Assembly: GCF_004011835.1 (NCBI RefSeq)
Contig: NZ_RKLN01000002.1
Location: forward strand, 1 to 64,000
DNA: 64,000 bases
From: Rhodococcus spongiicola
GTDB lineage: Bacteria; Actinomycetota; Actinomycetes; Mycobacteriales; Mycobacteriaceae
Reading direction: 5' to 3'
Of the stretch, positions 56,359 through 64,000 are shown in pieces (position 1 is the first letter of the stretch; every line of letters begins with the position of its first letter). The notes beneath the pieces are model-generated. The model was given only the letters and a program-made list of their open reading frames with translations. It ran no database searches and was not told where the DNA came from. A program made the position numbers and the translations under genes.

Positions 56359-56389
56359 GAAGGCCCGACGCGCAGGACGTCGGGCCTTC
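56359..56389 (+). terminator. Terminator after the glycine-rich gene
   Basis: GAAGGCCCGACG pairs perfectly with CGTCGGGCCTTC around a seven-base loop, followed by TTGCT. It lies 30 bases after the stop. Confidence 0.85.
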
Positions 56390-56419
56390 TTGCTGCCGCG
56401 CATCCGGCGGCACGTTCTC

Positions 56420-56451
56420 GGGAACCTTTCGGACCGGCGGAGGCACAATAT
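56420..56451 (+). promoter_or_regulatory. Degenerate ECF-type promoter-like sequence
   Basis: GGGAACC, 16 bases, GCACAATAT. The -35 part equals the module promoters but the -10 part deviates (GCAC for GCATC). No good gene follows; the next 800 bases hold only weak frames. It may be a relic of a further regulon member. Confidence 0.35.
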
Positions 56452-56708
56452 TTGATGACAATGACTGCACGAAAAAGGAATTCGAACTGTAACCCACCTA
56501 CGACTCCGCTTCCGCCGCGTCGACGGTCCAGCACGCCGGGCCCGCTCAACCGATGCTGCCGAAGTCGAACCTTGGGGCCGTGGCTTCAGTGATCTTCTTC
56601 TGGCCTGGCGTTCTCGGCGTTTACCCAAGGGGTGAACGTCTACCCGTTGCGGGCGGCCGGTGACACGCCGGTGCTCAGCGTGCCACGAGGCGAGCCCAAC
56701 GGCTGGGC

Positions 56709-56870
56709 ATGATCTCTCTTCTCGTGTGGGCGGCGCTGAGTGTGCTGCTGATCGGCTTCTGCGTCGCGTTGATCGGGTGGACGGTCTCTAGTTCCGCGGA
56801 CATTCCCGCGTACTCGTCTGTATCCACCACCCCGCGAGTGCGATGGCTAGGACCGAAGGCCCGTCACTGA
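56709..56870 (+). CDS. Possible small single-helix membrane protein
   Basis: An ATG at 56709 opens 53 codons with a membrane helix (LLVWAALSVLLIGFCVALIG) and a short polar tail. There is no strong ribosome site. It could be the N-terminal helix of the decayed DUF732 gene whose end lies at 57258-57535. The rest of 56.39-57.26 kb holds nothing I can name. Confidence 0.3.
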   Translation: MISLLVWAALSVLLIGFCVALIGWTVSSSADIPAYSSVSTTPRVRWLGPKARH

Positions 56871-57257
56871 CATCGAGGAGTCGGGAATCGGCGCGACTCG
56901 GCCACACCTTGTTGAAACGACCGGCTTTGACTCGCACCGATTTACGTGCGGCTGGTCAGCACGGCTGCACCCGCCACTGCTGATAGCTCAGCTAGGGCGT
57001 CGGATTGTCCCCCTCGGACTCTTCGGCGTGGTGGGCGGGATGTTCCCTCAGGAACCCGTGCGGTTCCCCGGCAAAGTCCACCCCCGGACGCCGGGGCACC
57101 CTATCGAAGCATCATCGCAGGCTGGTGAGGTGACGGAAGCCGCAACCCCAGAGGATTTCTGCGGCACGCCTCGCGGCATCCGTTCCCGATTGGAGTCGAG
57201 TGGGAAGCGCCGTGGCACTGATGGAGCCCCCAGACGCATTCCACCGCCCCGGCGCCA

Positions 57258-57546
57258 GCCGAGCAACCCGTCATTGATCTAGCTGAGATCGAGGATTTGG
57301 TGTTCATCGATAATCTCGATTTCGAGGGGGTCGGGTACGGAGGGGCAAGGAGAAGGCAATCGCGGCAAGACGCTTCACCTGCGAGTACATCGACAACGCT
57401 GCGACTCCCTCCGTCGCGCTGCTGGGAGCCGTGCAGATCGAACAGGAATCTGGGTACACGCGATGTGACGCGCTTTTCTTCGTGGGTTCGGCAATCGGGG
57501 CGTTGTGCGGCGACTACAGGTACCTCGTGAAATAGACCAACGGCGT
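57258..57546 (+). pseudogene. DUF732 pseudogene, copy B of the 290-base direct repeat
   Basis: This is the diverged twin of the end of the gene at 35158. It reads VIDLAEIEDLVFIDNL, then needs a one-base shift near 57340 (a deletion in the GGGGACAAGG run of copy A), then FTCEYIDNAATPSVALLGAV and VGSAIGALCGDYRYLVK with a stop at 57533-57535. The match extends 11 bases past the stop. No N-terminal part or start is attached. It marks the right edge of the accessory region, 240 bases before rocD. Confidence 0.85.
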
Positions 57547-57787
57547 TTCGTTCAGGGCACGCGTGCATGCAGTAGGCGAACGCCGCCCCAACAGCTGGGC
57601 GTAGGTCCGGTACGCCCGAACGGGTGCCCCGATGGAGGAGAGCCGTCGGGGCACCCGGGTATCCGGGCTGGCGTCGCAACCGATCGGGTCACGACGGCGC
57701 GGAAGCGATTGCCGCCGACTGCTCGGGGGCGGATACTGGCGGGATCCGAATACGGTGGCGCGCAGGCGCCCGACCGGGAGGCGGATC

Positions 57788-59029
57788 GTGACGGTAGGAC
57801 AGCAGCCCGACTCGCTGGTGCCGGTGACGGCGCACACGGTGGCCGAACTCGCTCGGGCCGAAGAGCACAGTGCACACAACTACGATCCGCTCCCGGTCGT
57901 CATCATGTCGGGATCCGGCGCGTGGGTCCGAGCGATCGACGGTGTCGACTACCTCGACGTCCTCGCCGGCTATTCGGCACTCAACTTCGGACACGCGCAC
58001 CCGGAACTGGTCGCGACCGCCCGCGAGCAGATCGGCCGGCTCACTCTTACCGGCCGCGCATTCCAACATGACCGGTACGCCGAGTTCTGCGCAGACGTTG
58101 CGCGGCTCTGCGCCAAGGACGCGATATTGCCGATGAACACTGGCGCCGAGGCCGTGGAGACCGCGCTCAAGCTGGCGCGCAAGTGGGGATATGACGTCAA
58201 GGGTGTGCCCGACGGCCGGGCAGAGATCGTCACGTGTGCAGGCAACTTCCACGGCCGCACGATCGGGATTGTCGGATTCTCGACGGATCCGGACGCCCGG
58301 GGCGGTTTCGGTCCCTTCCCGCCGGGATTCCCGTCGGTCGAGTACGGCAACCTCGACGCGCTGGCGGCTGCGATCACCGAGAACACGGTCGCAGTCCTCG
58401 TCGAACCGATCCAGGGGGAGGCGGGCGTCCTTGTGCCCCCGGACGGTTATCTCGCGGGCGTGCGCAGACTGTGCGACGAGCACCACATCCTGATGGTCGC
58501 CGACGAGATCCAGAGCGGCCTGGGCCGGACCGGTGACACGTTCGCGTGTGAGCACGAGGATGTCGTGCCGGACATCTACATCCTGGGCAAGGCGCTCGGC
58601 GGCGGGATCCTCCCGGTGTCGGCGGTGGTCGCGGACCGCGACGTGATGGATGTCATCCACCCCGGCCAGCACGGCAGCACATTCGGCGGCAACCCACTCG
58701 CGTGCGCGGTCGGCAGCGCTGTTGTGCGGCTCCTCGAGACCGGCGAGTACCAGCGGCGCAGTCGCGAACTCGGGGTGTACCTGCACGAGCTGCTCGGGCA
58801 ACTGCCGCCCGACCGCGTCGCCGAGGTTCGCGGTCGGGGCCTCTGGGCTGGGGTCGAGTTGGCGCCCGGGCAGCCTTCGGCACGGGTGATCTGCGAGCGG
58901 CTGCTGGCCCGGCGGGTTCTCGCGAAGGATGCGCACGAGGGCACGATCCGGATTGCTCCGCCACTCGTGATCAGCCGGGACGACCTGACCTGGGCCGTCG
59001 AACGCCTCGCCGATGCGTTGGCCGGGTAG
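57788..59029 (+). CDS. rocD: Ornithine aminotransferase
   Basis: This PLP enzyme transfers the delta-amino group of ornithine to 2-oxoglutarate, giving glutamate semialdehyde for proline or glutamate synthesis. The 413-residue protein has NTGAEAVETALKLARKWGY, the PLP aspartate in VADEIQSGLGRTG and the Schiff-base lysine in LGKALGGGILPVSAVV, the pattern of ornithine rather than acetylornithine aminotransferases. I use the GTG at 57788 after GGGAGG; 52 codons of open frame upstream are not protein-like. No arginase or proline genes are adjacent. Confidence 0.92.
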   Translation: MTVGQQPDSLVPVTAHTVAELARAEEHSAHNYDPLPVVIMSGSGAWVRAIDGVDYLDVLAGYSALNFGHAHPELVATAREQIGRLTLTGRAFQHDRYAEFCADVARLCAKDAILPMNTGAEAVETALKLARKWGYDVKGVPDGRAEIVTCAGNFHGRTIGIVGFSTDPDARGGFGPFPPGFPSVEYGNLDALAAAITENTVAVLVEPIQGEAGVLVPPDGYLAGVRRLCDEHHILMVADEIQSGLGRTGDTFACEHEDVVPDIYILGKALGGGILPVSAVVADRDVMDVIHPGQHGSTFGGNPLACAVGSAVVRLLETGEYQRRSRELGVYLHELLGQLPPDRVAEVRGRGLWAGVELAPGQPSARVICERLLARRVLAKDAHEGTIRIAPPLVISRDDLTWAVERLADALAG

Positions 59030-59200
59030 CGGGCGCTTTGACCCTCGTCGACCCCAGCCGGTATCGTTCTACGTCGGCGTGCCGTCCCCACCTGGCCCTC
59101 TTGTGCGGTGGGAGGTGGCTCCCGGGTCTCAACTGGCCGCCGGGAACCGTGTGTGCTGCACGCCCGGCCAGCAGCAGAAACGAACAGACGAGGAAGTTCT

Positions 59201-59644
59201 GTGCCTACGTATTCCCCGAAGGCCGGAGACGTGACCCGTACCTGGCACGTCATCGACGCCACAGACGTGGTGCTCGGTCGCCTTGCCGTGCAGGCAGCCA
59301 ACCTGCTCCGAGGCAAGCACAAGCCCACCTTTGCACCGCACGTTGACGGCGGCGACTTCGTCGTCATCATCAACGCCGACAAGGTCGCCATCAGCGGCAA
59401 CAAGCGTGAGAACAAGTTCCTGTACCACCACTCCGGACATCCGGGTGGCCTGAAGGCTCGTTCGGTCGGCGAGGTTCTCGAGAAGAACCCCGCTCGCCTC
59501 GTGGAGAAGGCCGTCGTCGGCATGCTCCCCAAGAACAAGCTGGGCCGCGCCATCGCGGGCAAGCTGAAGGTCTACGCAGGCCCGACCCATCCCCACGCCG
59601 CCCAGCAGCCGGTTCCGTTCGAGATCAAGCAGGTCGCCCAGTGA
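59201..59644 (+). CDS. rplM: 50S ribosomal protein L13
   Basis: L13 is an early-assembly 50S protein. The 147-residue product has [20 protein letters not shown], the [10 protein letters not shown] segment and the basic [18 protein letters not shown]. The GTG at 59201 follows GAGGAAG; longer starts upstream are unlikely. The 170-base gap after rocD must hold the promoter. It overlaps rpsI by four bases. Confidence 0.98.
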   Translation: MPTYSPKAGDVTRTWHVIDATDVVLGRLAVQAANLLRGKHKPTFAPHVDGGDFVVIINADKVAISGNKRENKFLYHHSGHPGGLKARSVGEVLEKNPARLVEKAVVGMLPKNKLGRAIAGKLKVYAGPTHPHAAQQPVPFEIKQVAQ

Positions 59645-60147
59645 GCAACGAAGACTTCAACGAGGCCGTCGAGATCGCGGAAGGCGAGATCTCGGAATAC
59701 TCCACCGAGACCGAGGTCGCCGAGGTGCACGAGGCTGCTCCGCAGGCGCCGATCGTCATCGACCGTCCGATCCAGACCGTCGGCCGTCGCAAGGAGGCGG
59801 TCGTCCGCGTCCGCCTGACGCCGGGCACCGGTGAGTTCAAGCTCAACGGCCGCACCCTCGAGGCCTACTTCCCGAACAAGGTGCACCAGCAGCTGATCAA
59901 GGCTCCGCTGGTCACGGTCGAGCGCACCGAGTCGTTCGACATCACCGCCATCCTGACCGGTGGCGGACCGTCGGGCCAGGCCGGCGCCCTGCGCCTCGCC
60001 ATTGCCCGCGCTCTGATCGAGGTCACCGCCGAGGATCGACCGGCCCTCAAGCGTGCCGGCTTCCTGACCCGTGACGCTCGCGCCGTCGAGCGCAAGAAGT
60101 ACGGCCTAAAGAAGGCCCGCAAGGCATCTCAGTACTCCAAGCGCTGA
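59641..60147 (+). CDS. rpsI: 30S ribosomal protein S9
   Basis: S9 has a C-terminal tail that reaches the P-site tRNA, seen here as [12 protein letters not shown]. The core runs from [20 protein letters not shown] to the end, with [19 protein letters not shown]. The first 40 residues are an acidic extension typical of actinobacteria. The protein has 168 residues. The GTG start overlaps rplM by four bases. Confidence 0.98.
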   Translation: MSNEDFNEAVEIAEGEISEYSTETEVAEVHEAAPQAPIVIDRPIQTVGRRKEAVVRVRLTPGTGEFKLNGRTLEAYFPNKVHQQLIKAPLVTVERTESFDITAILTGGGPSGQAGALRLAIARALIEVTAEDRPALKRAGFLTRDARAVERKKYGLKKARKASQYSKR

Positions 60148-60153
60148 TGTGTC

Positions 60154-60183
60154 GCCGGAATCGGTACCTGTACCGATTCCGGC
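60154..60183 (+). terminator. Terminator after rpsI
   Basis: GCCGGAATCGGTA and TACCGATTCCGGC form a perfect 13-pair stem with a four-base loop, seven bases after the stop, followed by CCTGTTCTTCC. Confidence 0.85.
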
Positions 60184-60196
60184 ACCTGTTCTTCCC

Positions 60197-60244
60197 CGAG
60201 AGCAGGCGTTCGTAGAGTTCTTCGCTACCGGACGCCTGCTCTCG
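60197..60244 (+). terminator. Second hairpin before glmM
   Basis: CGAGAGCAGGCGT and ACGCCTGCTCTCG form a perfect 13-pair stem with a 22-base loop, 13 bases after the rpsI terminator. It may be a tandem terminator or a structured leader of glmM, which starts 58 bases later. Confidence 0.65.
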
Positions 60245-60302
60245 TGCATTACCGGGATACTTATCCGGATCGGCAACCCGGATTACGAGGGATCGGATTC
60301 AT

Positions 60303-61664
60303 ATGGGTCGTATGTTCGGCACGGACGGCGTGCGTGGTTTGGCGAACGCGGAGTTGACTGCGGAACTGGCGTTGCGGGTGGCCGCCGCGGCGGCCGAGGT
60401 ACTTGCGCCGCCGGACCGGCAGAGACCCACCGCTGTCGACTCTGCGGCTGCGCGGCCCACTGCGGTCGTCGGACGTGACCCCCGCGCGAGCGGTGAGATG
60501 CTCGAAGCTGCCGTCACAGCCGGACTGACCGCGGCCGGCGTCGACGTGATCCTGGTCGGAGTCGTCCCGACGCCCGCGGTCGCCTTCCTTACCGGTTCGT
60601 ACGGCGCCGCGCTCGGCGTGATGATCTCCGCCTCGCACAACCCGATGCCTGACAACGGCATCAAGATCTTCGCCGCAGATGGGCACAAGCTCGAAGACGA
60701 GGTGGAGGAGCGGATCGAGTCCGCGATCGAGACCGGTCCCACACGTCGACCGACCGGTGCCGGCATCGGTCGGGTCGAGGTCGCATCGGACGCCACCAGC
60801 CGGTATCTCGCCCACCTCGCGGGTGCGGTGGACATCGGACTCGACGGGCTCACCGTCGCGGTCGACTGCGCGCACGGCGCCGCGTCGACCGTGGCGCCCG
60901 ACGCCTACCGGGCGGCCGGCGCCACCGTCATCGCGATCAATGCCGACCCGAACGGCCTCAACATCAACGACGGGTGCGGGTCCACGCACCTCGAGGCGCT
61001 GCAGCGTGCCGTCGTCGAGCACGGAGCCGATCTCGGCCTCGCCCACGACGGCGACGCCGATCGCTGCCTAGCGGTGGACGCGACCGGCGCCGTCGTCGAC
61101 GGGGACGCAATCATGACCGTCCTCGCGATCGGTATGCGCGAATCCGGTGAACTCGCCGACGACACGCTCGTCGCGACCGTCATGAGCAACCTCGGTCTTC
61201 ACATCGCGATGCGGGAAGCCGGTATCAAGGTGCGTACGACCGCCGTCGGTGACCGCTACGTGCTCGAGGAACTCCGCGCGGGCGGTTTCAGCCTCGGTGG
61301 CGAGCAATCCGGGCATGTCGTGCTCCCGGGCCACGGTACGACCGGTGACGGTGTCCTGACCGGCCTGCGCCTGATGGCCCGTATGGCGGCGACCGGCAAG
61401 TCGCTGGCCGAGCTGGCGGGCGCGATGACCTCGCTGCCGCAGATCCTGATCAATGTCCGAGTCGCGGACAAGGCCGCCGTCGCGGCCGCTGCGCACGTGC
61501 AAGATGCGATCGTCGCCGCCGAGTCGGAACTCGGGGACACCGGACGGGTGCTGCTGCGCCCATCTGGAACCGAGCAGCTCGTGCGGGTCATGGTCGAGGC
61601 CGCCAACCCCGAAACGGCCCTTCGTATCGCCGAGGCGTTAGCGGAGAAGGTAGCGTCCACCTAG
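60303..61664 (+). CDS. glmM: Phosphoglucosamine mutase
   Basis: GlmM converts glucosamine-6-phosphate to glucosamine-1-phosphate for peptidoglycan and arabinogalactan precursors. The 453-residue protein starts [19 protein letters not shown] and has the phosphoserine motif [15 protein letters not shown] (Ser about residue 111), the metal-binding [11 protein letters not shown] and the sugar-binding GGEQSGHVV. GlmS, which makes its substrate, is encoded 1.5 kb downstream in the same direction. Confidence 0.97.
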   Translation: MGRMFGTDGVRGLANAELTAELALRVAAAAAEVLAPPDRQRPTAVDSAAARPTAVVGRDPRASGEMLEAAVTAGLTAAGVDVILVGVVPTPAVAFLTGSYGAALGVMISASHNPMPDNGIKIFAADGHKLEDEVEERIESAIETGPTRRPTGAGIGRVEVASDATSRYLAHLAGAVDIGLDGLTVAVDCAHGAASTVAPDAYRAAGATVIAINADPNGLNINDGCGSTHLEALQRAVVEHGADLGLAHDGDADRCLAVDATGAVVDGDAIMTVLAIGMRESGELADDTLVATVMSNLGLHIAMREAGIKVRTTAVGDRYVLEELRAGGFSLGGEQSGHVVLPGHGTTGDGVLTGLRLMARMAATGKSLAELAGAMTSLPQILINVRVADKAAVAAAAHVQDAIVAAESELGDTGRVLLRPSGTEQLVRVMVEAANPETALRIAEALAEKVAST

Positions 61665-61742
61665 TCTTCGCCGAACCGCCCGGGGGAACCACGTGCGTCG
61701 AAAAAACGAAGACTCAGAATCGACAGCGCGGAGGGTGGAGCA

Positions 61743-62054
61743 ATGGCAGAGGTGGTCTCGATCGATGTCGGGAAAGCACGGGCGGCGGTGAGCGCGTTAG
61801 GTGCGAGCGTCGAACCCCTCGACCGAGCCGCCGAGAATGTCACCCGATGTGAGTTCGGGGCGTCGACGTTCGCCGTGGTCGACCCCGCGCATGAGCAGGG
61901 AATTCGCGAGGGCTATCTGCGGTTGGCCCTCGCAATCGGCGCCTGGGTGCCCGCGTCGGATGTCGCTGGACAAGAATGCGGTGACACTGCCGACGTCTAC
62001 CCGCGGCAGAATTCGGCGGCCATAAGCGACGTTGTGGCCTGCAGCAGACGGTAG
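61743..62054 (+). CDS. Conserved small hypothetical protein between glmM and glmS
   Basis: The 103-residue protein is largely helical: VVSIDVGKARAAVSALGASV, then FAVVDPAHEQGIREGYLRLA and a short C-terminus. It has no signal peptide or catalytic motif. Its size and N-terminal helices faintly recall WXG100-related proteins, but no WxG is present. A small hypothetical gene after glmM is also found in mycobacteria. The 170 bases after it hold no gene I recognise. Confidence 0.65.
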   Translation: MAEVVSIDVGKARAAVSALGASVEPLDRAAENVTRCEFGASTFAVVDPAHEQGIREGYLRLALAIGAWVPASDVAGQECGDTADVYPRQNSAAISDVVACSRR

Positions 62055-62226
62055 TGCAGACGACCCTCGACGCCGGTGTACGGGCCTCCCCTATTTGCGC
62101 TATGTCTGTCGCGAGGAGCCGCTGTGGTCGCCCGGTTCGGGTGTGACCAGTTCCCTCGTTACCGTGATCTTCGGGCTCCCTGCTCCGAAAGACGCAGCGT
62201 CGAGGCCGGACCGATGTGACCTTGGG

Positions 62227-63102
62227 CTAGCGCCCGAGGAGGTGGCCGATCTTTCCGCTCATGCGGTGAGCTGCCGCGTCACGCGGGTCCAGGTTGTTGT
62301 CGGTTTCGTCCCTCGTCGCGGGATGAGTGCCGGGGAAGTGGGCGTCGGCATCCGAGAACACCGCGTAGGTCCGGTCGTCGGTGAGGTGTCGCAGCAGAAA
62401 TCCCGTGAGTAGCGCACGTGTCACGTGCTGAGTGTGACGCTCGGCCCCGCCCACTCCGAGGAACCCGAGGATCCGCCTTCCCTCGACGAGCCCATTGCTC
62501 GAACCCTTGTCGATCACCCGCAGCAGGCTTTCCCCCCGCCACTCGTCGTCGAGCGCCAGGGCATCGCTGCTCAGCGAGTCCACGTCCTTGGCGCCGGCGA
62601 GGATCAGGCCGGGAACGTCGATGCCGGCCGCGGCGGCCACTGCGGACGGGGCGGTCGGGGCGGGGAACAGGGCGGCGATCGCCTTCGCGCGATCGTCCTG
62701 CGAGGCAGCGAGGACGGCGATACCCGCGCCCATACCGTGCCCGGCGTACGCGAGTCGGTCGGGGTGGACGCTGATGCGACCGGGGCCGAGTCGGACCCCG
62801 GTACAGATGTCGAGTGTGGTGCGCAGATCAGCGGCCAGGCCGAGGTGCGACGGTACCGGTCCTCTTTCGGTGCTCGGGGCCGCGGCGACGATGCCCCACG
62901 AGGCGAGGTGCTCGAGCGTGCCGGCATAGTTCGCGGCGGTGGTCATCCAGTCGTGGGCGAAGGCGACCGCGGGCAGGTTGAAGCCCTCTGCCGGGGTGTA
63001 GACCACGCCGGGTTGACCTGCTAGAGCCAAGTCGCCACGCAGCACCCGGTGCGGGCCGCGCTTGGACAGCTTGGATACCAAGGACTTAGGTGTCTGCGCC
63101 AC
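62227..63102 (-). CDS. Alpha/beta-hydrolase-fold protein with altered nucleophile motif
   Basis: The 291-residue protein has the dienelactone-hydrolase/chlorophyllase-like pattern: AVAFAHDWMTTAANYAGTLE, then LAYAGHGMGAGIAVLAASQ, then a DVPGLILAGAKD strand with the acid position and a late histidine in FSDADAHFPGTH. At the nucleophile elbow G-x-S-x-G the sequence is GHGMG, so the serine is replaced by glycine. The usual hydrolase reaction is therefore unlikely, and a binding or structural role is possible. I prefer the GTG at 63102; the ATG at 63171 overlaps the glmS start on the other strand. Confidence 0.8.
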   Translation of the reverse strand: MAQTPKSLVSKLSKRGPHRVLRGDLALAGQPGVVYTPAEGFNLPAVAFAHDWMTTAANYAGTLEHLASWGIVAAAPSTERGPVPSHLGLAADLRTTLDICTGVRLGPGRISVHPDRLAYAGHGMGAGIAVLAASQDDRAKAIAALFPAPTAPSAVAAAAGIDVPGLILAGAKDVDSLSSDALALDDEWRGESLLRVIDKGSSNGLVEGRRILGFLGVGGAERHTQHVTRALLTGFLLRHLTDDRTYAVFSDADAHFPGTHPATRDETDNNLDPRDAAAHRMSGKIGHLLGR

Positions 63103-63169
63103 GGGTGTGACGGTATCTGATCGACAACCGAGTTCGCTCCGCACGGCCGTCCAAGTACGCTGATTAACC

Positions 63170-64000
63170 ATGTGCGGAATCGTGGGTTACGTCGGCCACC
63201 GCCAGGCTCTGGGTGTCGTGGACGAGGCGTTGAAGCGAATGGAGTACCGCGGCTACGACTCCGCCGGCATCGCGATCCTCGACGGTGAAGGCACCTTGAA
63301 GACCGAGCGCAAGGCTGGACGCCTGGCCAACCTGCAGGCCGAACTCGACGAGGCCGGACGGGACACGTTCGTCGGTACCGCCGGCATGGGGCACACTCGG
63401 TGGGCGACTCACGGCAAGCCGACCGACCGCAACGCGCATCCGCATCGCGACACCACGGACAAGTTCGCGGTGGTGCACAACGGCATCATCGAGAACTTCG
63501 CGACGCTGCGCGGCGAGCTCGAGTCGTCCGGTGTCGACCTGCGCAGCGACACTGACTCGGAGGTCGCGGTTCACCTTGTGGCCCGCGCGTACGAGGACGG
63601 ACCCACGAAGGGCAACTTCCTGCAGAGCACGTTGTCGGTGCTGCGCCGTCTCGAGGGTGCGTTCACGCTCGTGTTCGCTCACGCAGACGACCCCGACATG
63701 ATCATCGCGGCGCGCCGGTCGACGCCGCTGGTCGTCGGCGTCGGTGAGCGTGAGATGTTCGTCGGTTCGGACGTCGCGGCCTTCATCGAACACACCCGGG
63801 ACGCGATCGAACTGGGCCAGGACCAGGTTGTCGCCATCACAGCCGACGGCTATTCGGTCACCGACTTCTTCGGGAATCCGGGCGTCCCGACCCGGCCCTT
63901 CAGGATCGACTGGGACCTGCAGGCCGCCGAGAAGGGCGGCCACGATTACTTCATGCTCAAAGAGATCGAGGAGCAGCCGGCCGCAGTCGCCGACACTCTG
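63170..64000 (+). CDS. glmS: Glucosamine-fructose-6-phosphate aminotransferase, 5' part
   Basis: GlmS makes glucosamine-6-phosphate from fructose-6-phosphate and glutamine, the first committed step to UDP-GlcNAc. The 277 visible codons cover the glutaminase domain, with the catalytic cysteine right after the initiator methionine (MCGIVGYVGHRQALG), GHTRWATHGKPTDRNAHPH and the HNGIIENF loop. The gene continues past the window end into the isomerase domains. It is divergent from the hydrolase-fold gene. Confidence 0.97.
   Translation, partial: MCGIVGYVGHRQALGVVDEALKRMEYRGYDSAGIAILDGEGTLKTERKAGRLANLQAELDEAGRDTFVGTAGMGHTRWATHGKPTDRNAHPHRDTTDKFAVVHNGIIENFATLRGELESSGVDLRSDTDSEVAVHLVARAYEDGPTKGNFLQSTLSVLRRLEGAFTLVFAHADDPDMIIAARRSTPLVVGVGEREMFVGSDVAAFIEHTRDAIELGQDQVVAITADGYSVTDFFGNPGVPTRPFRIDWDLQAAEKGGHDYFMLKEIEEQPAAVADTL

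Noticed and set aside
62032-62412. Plus-strand frame after the small gene downstream of glmM
   Set aside because: Its composition is random, it overlaps the hydrolase-fold gene antisense, and there is no ribosome site.

Overview
The window is high-GC actinobacterial DNA. Gene order, the IniA/IniC-like dynamin pair, DUF732 proteins and mycobacterial-type lipoproteins point to a mycolate-forming member of the Mycobacteriales, most like Rhodococcus or Nocardia. This is inferred from gene content, not from a search.

Layout. 1-5.3 kb: the 3' end of a nonribosomal peptide synthetase (adenylation end, carrier, thioesterase), a convergent three-gene ABC exporter and a GntR-family regulator. 6.0-24.1 kb: the S10, spc and alpha ribosomal-protein operons in standard order (rpsJ to rplO, secY-adk-map, infA-rpmJ-rpsM-rpsK-rpsD-rpoA-rplQ-truA), with dtd reversed between map and infA. 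Strong hairpins separate the sub-operons. 24.2-27.1 kb: a small membrane protein, an acyl-CoA dehydrogenase with a divergent TetR regulator, and a flavin reductase.

27.1-57.6 kb is an accessory region between truA and rplM, where related genomes usually carry the ESX-4 secretion locus. Its left part (27-41 kb) mixes intact unknown genes with wreckage: a DUF732/excalibur gene broken by six frame changes, a nuclease remnant, a zeta toxin joined tail-to-tail to a decapitated Fic gene, an IS3 transposase stub, an Abi-like stub and a zinc-ribbon/PD-(D/E)XK protein. Its right part (41.3-56.4 kb) is a coherent module: a lipoprotein, two dynamin-like GTPases, a small partner, a membrane-anchored Hsp70-like ATPase, a DxDxDG-repeat protein, a C39-like cysteine peptidase, an acidic protein, an ECF sigma factor with a small follower gene, a frameshifted second DxDxDG protein, a protein of four helicase-associated domains, and a glycine-rich acidic protein.

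Five transcription units in this module share one promoter pattern, GGGAAC(C/T), 15-16 bases, then GCATC followed by (C/T)(A/G)A. They lie on both strands. This suggests a single ECF regulon, probably an envelope-stress membrane-remodelling system. A 290-base segment at 35.8-36.1 kb is repeated in direct orientation at 57.3-57.5 kb, bracketing most of the island.

57.8-64 kb returns to conserved sequence: rocD, rplM-rpsI, glmM, a small conserved gene, a reversed alpha/beta-hydrolase-fold protein and the 5' part of glmS. I saw no tRNA, rRNA or CRISPR array.
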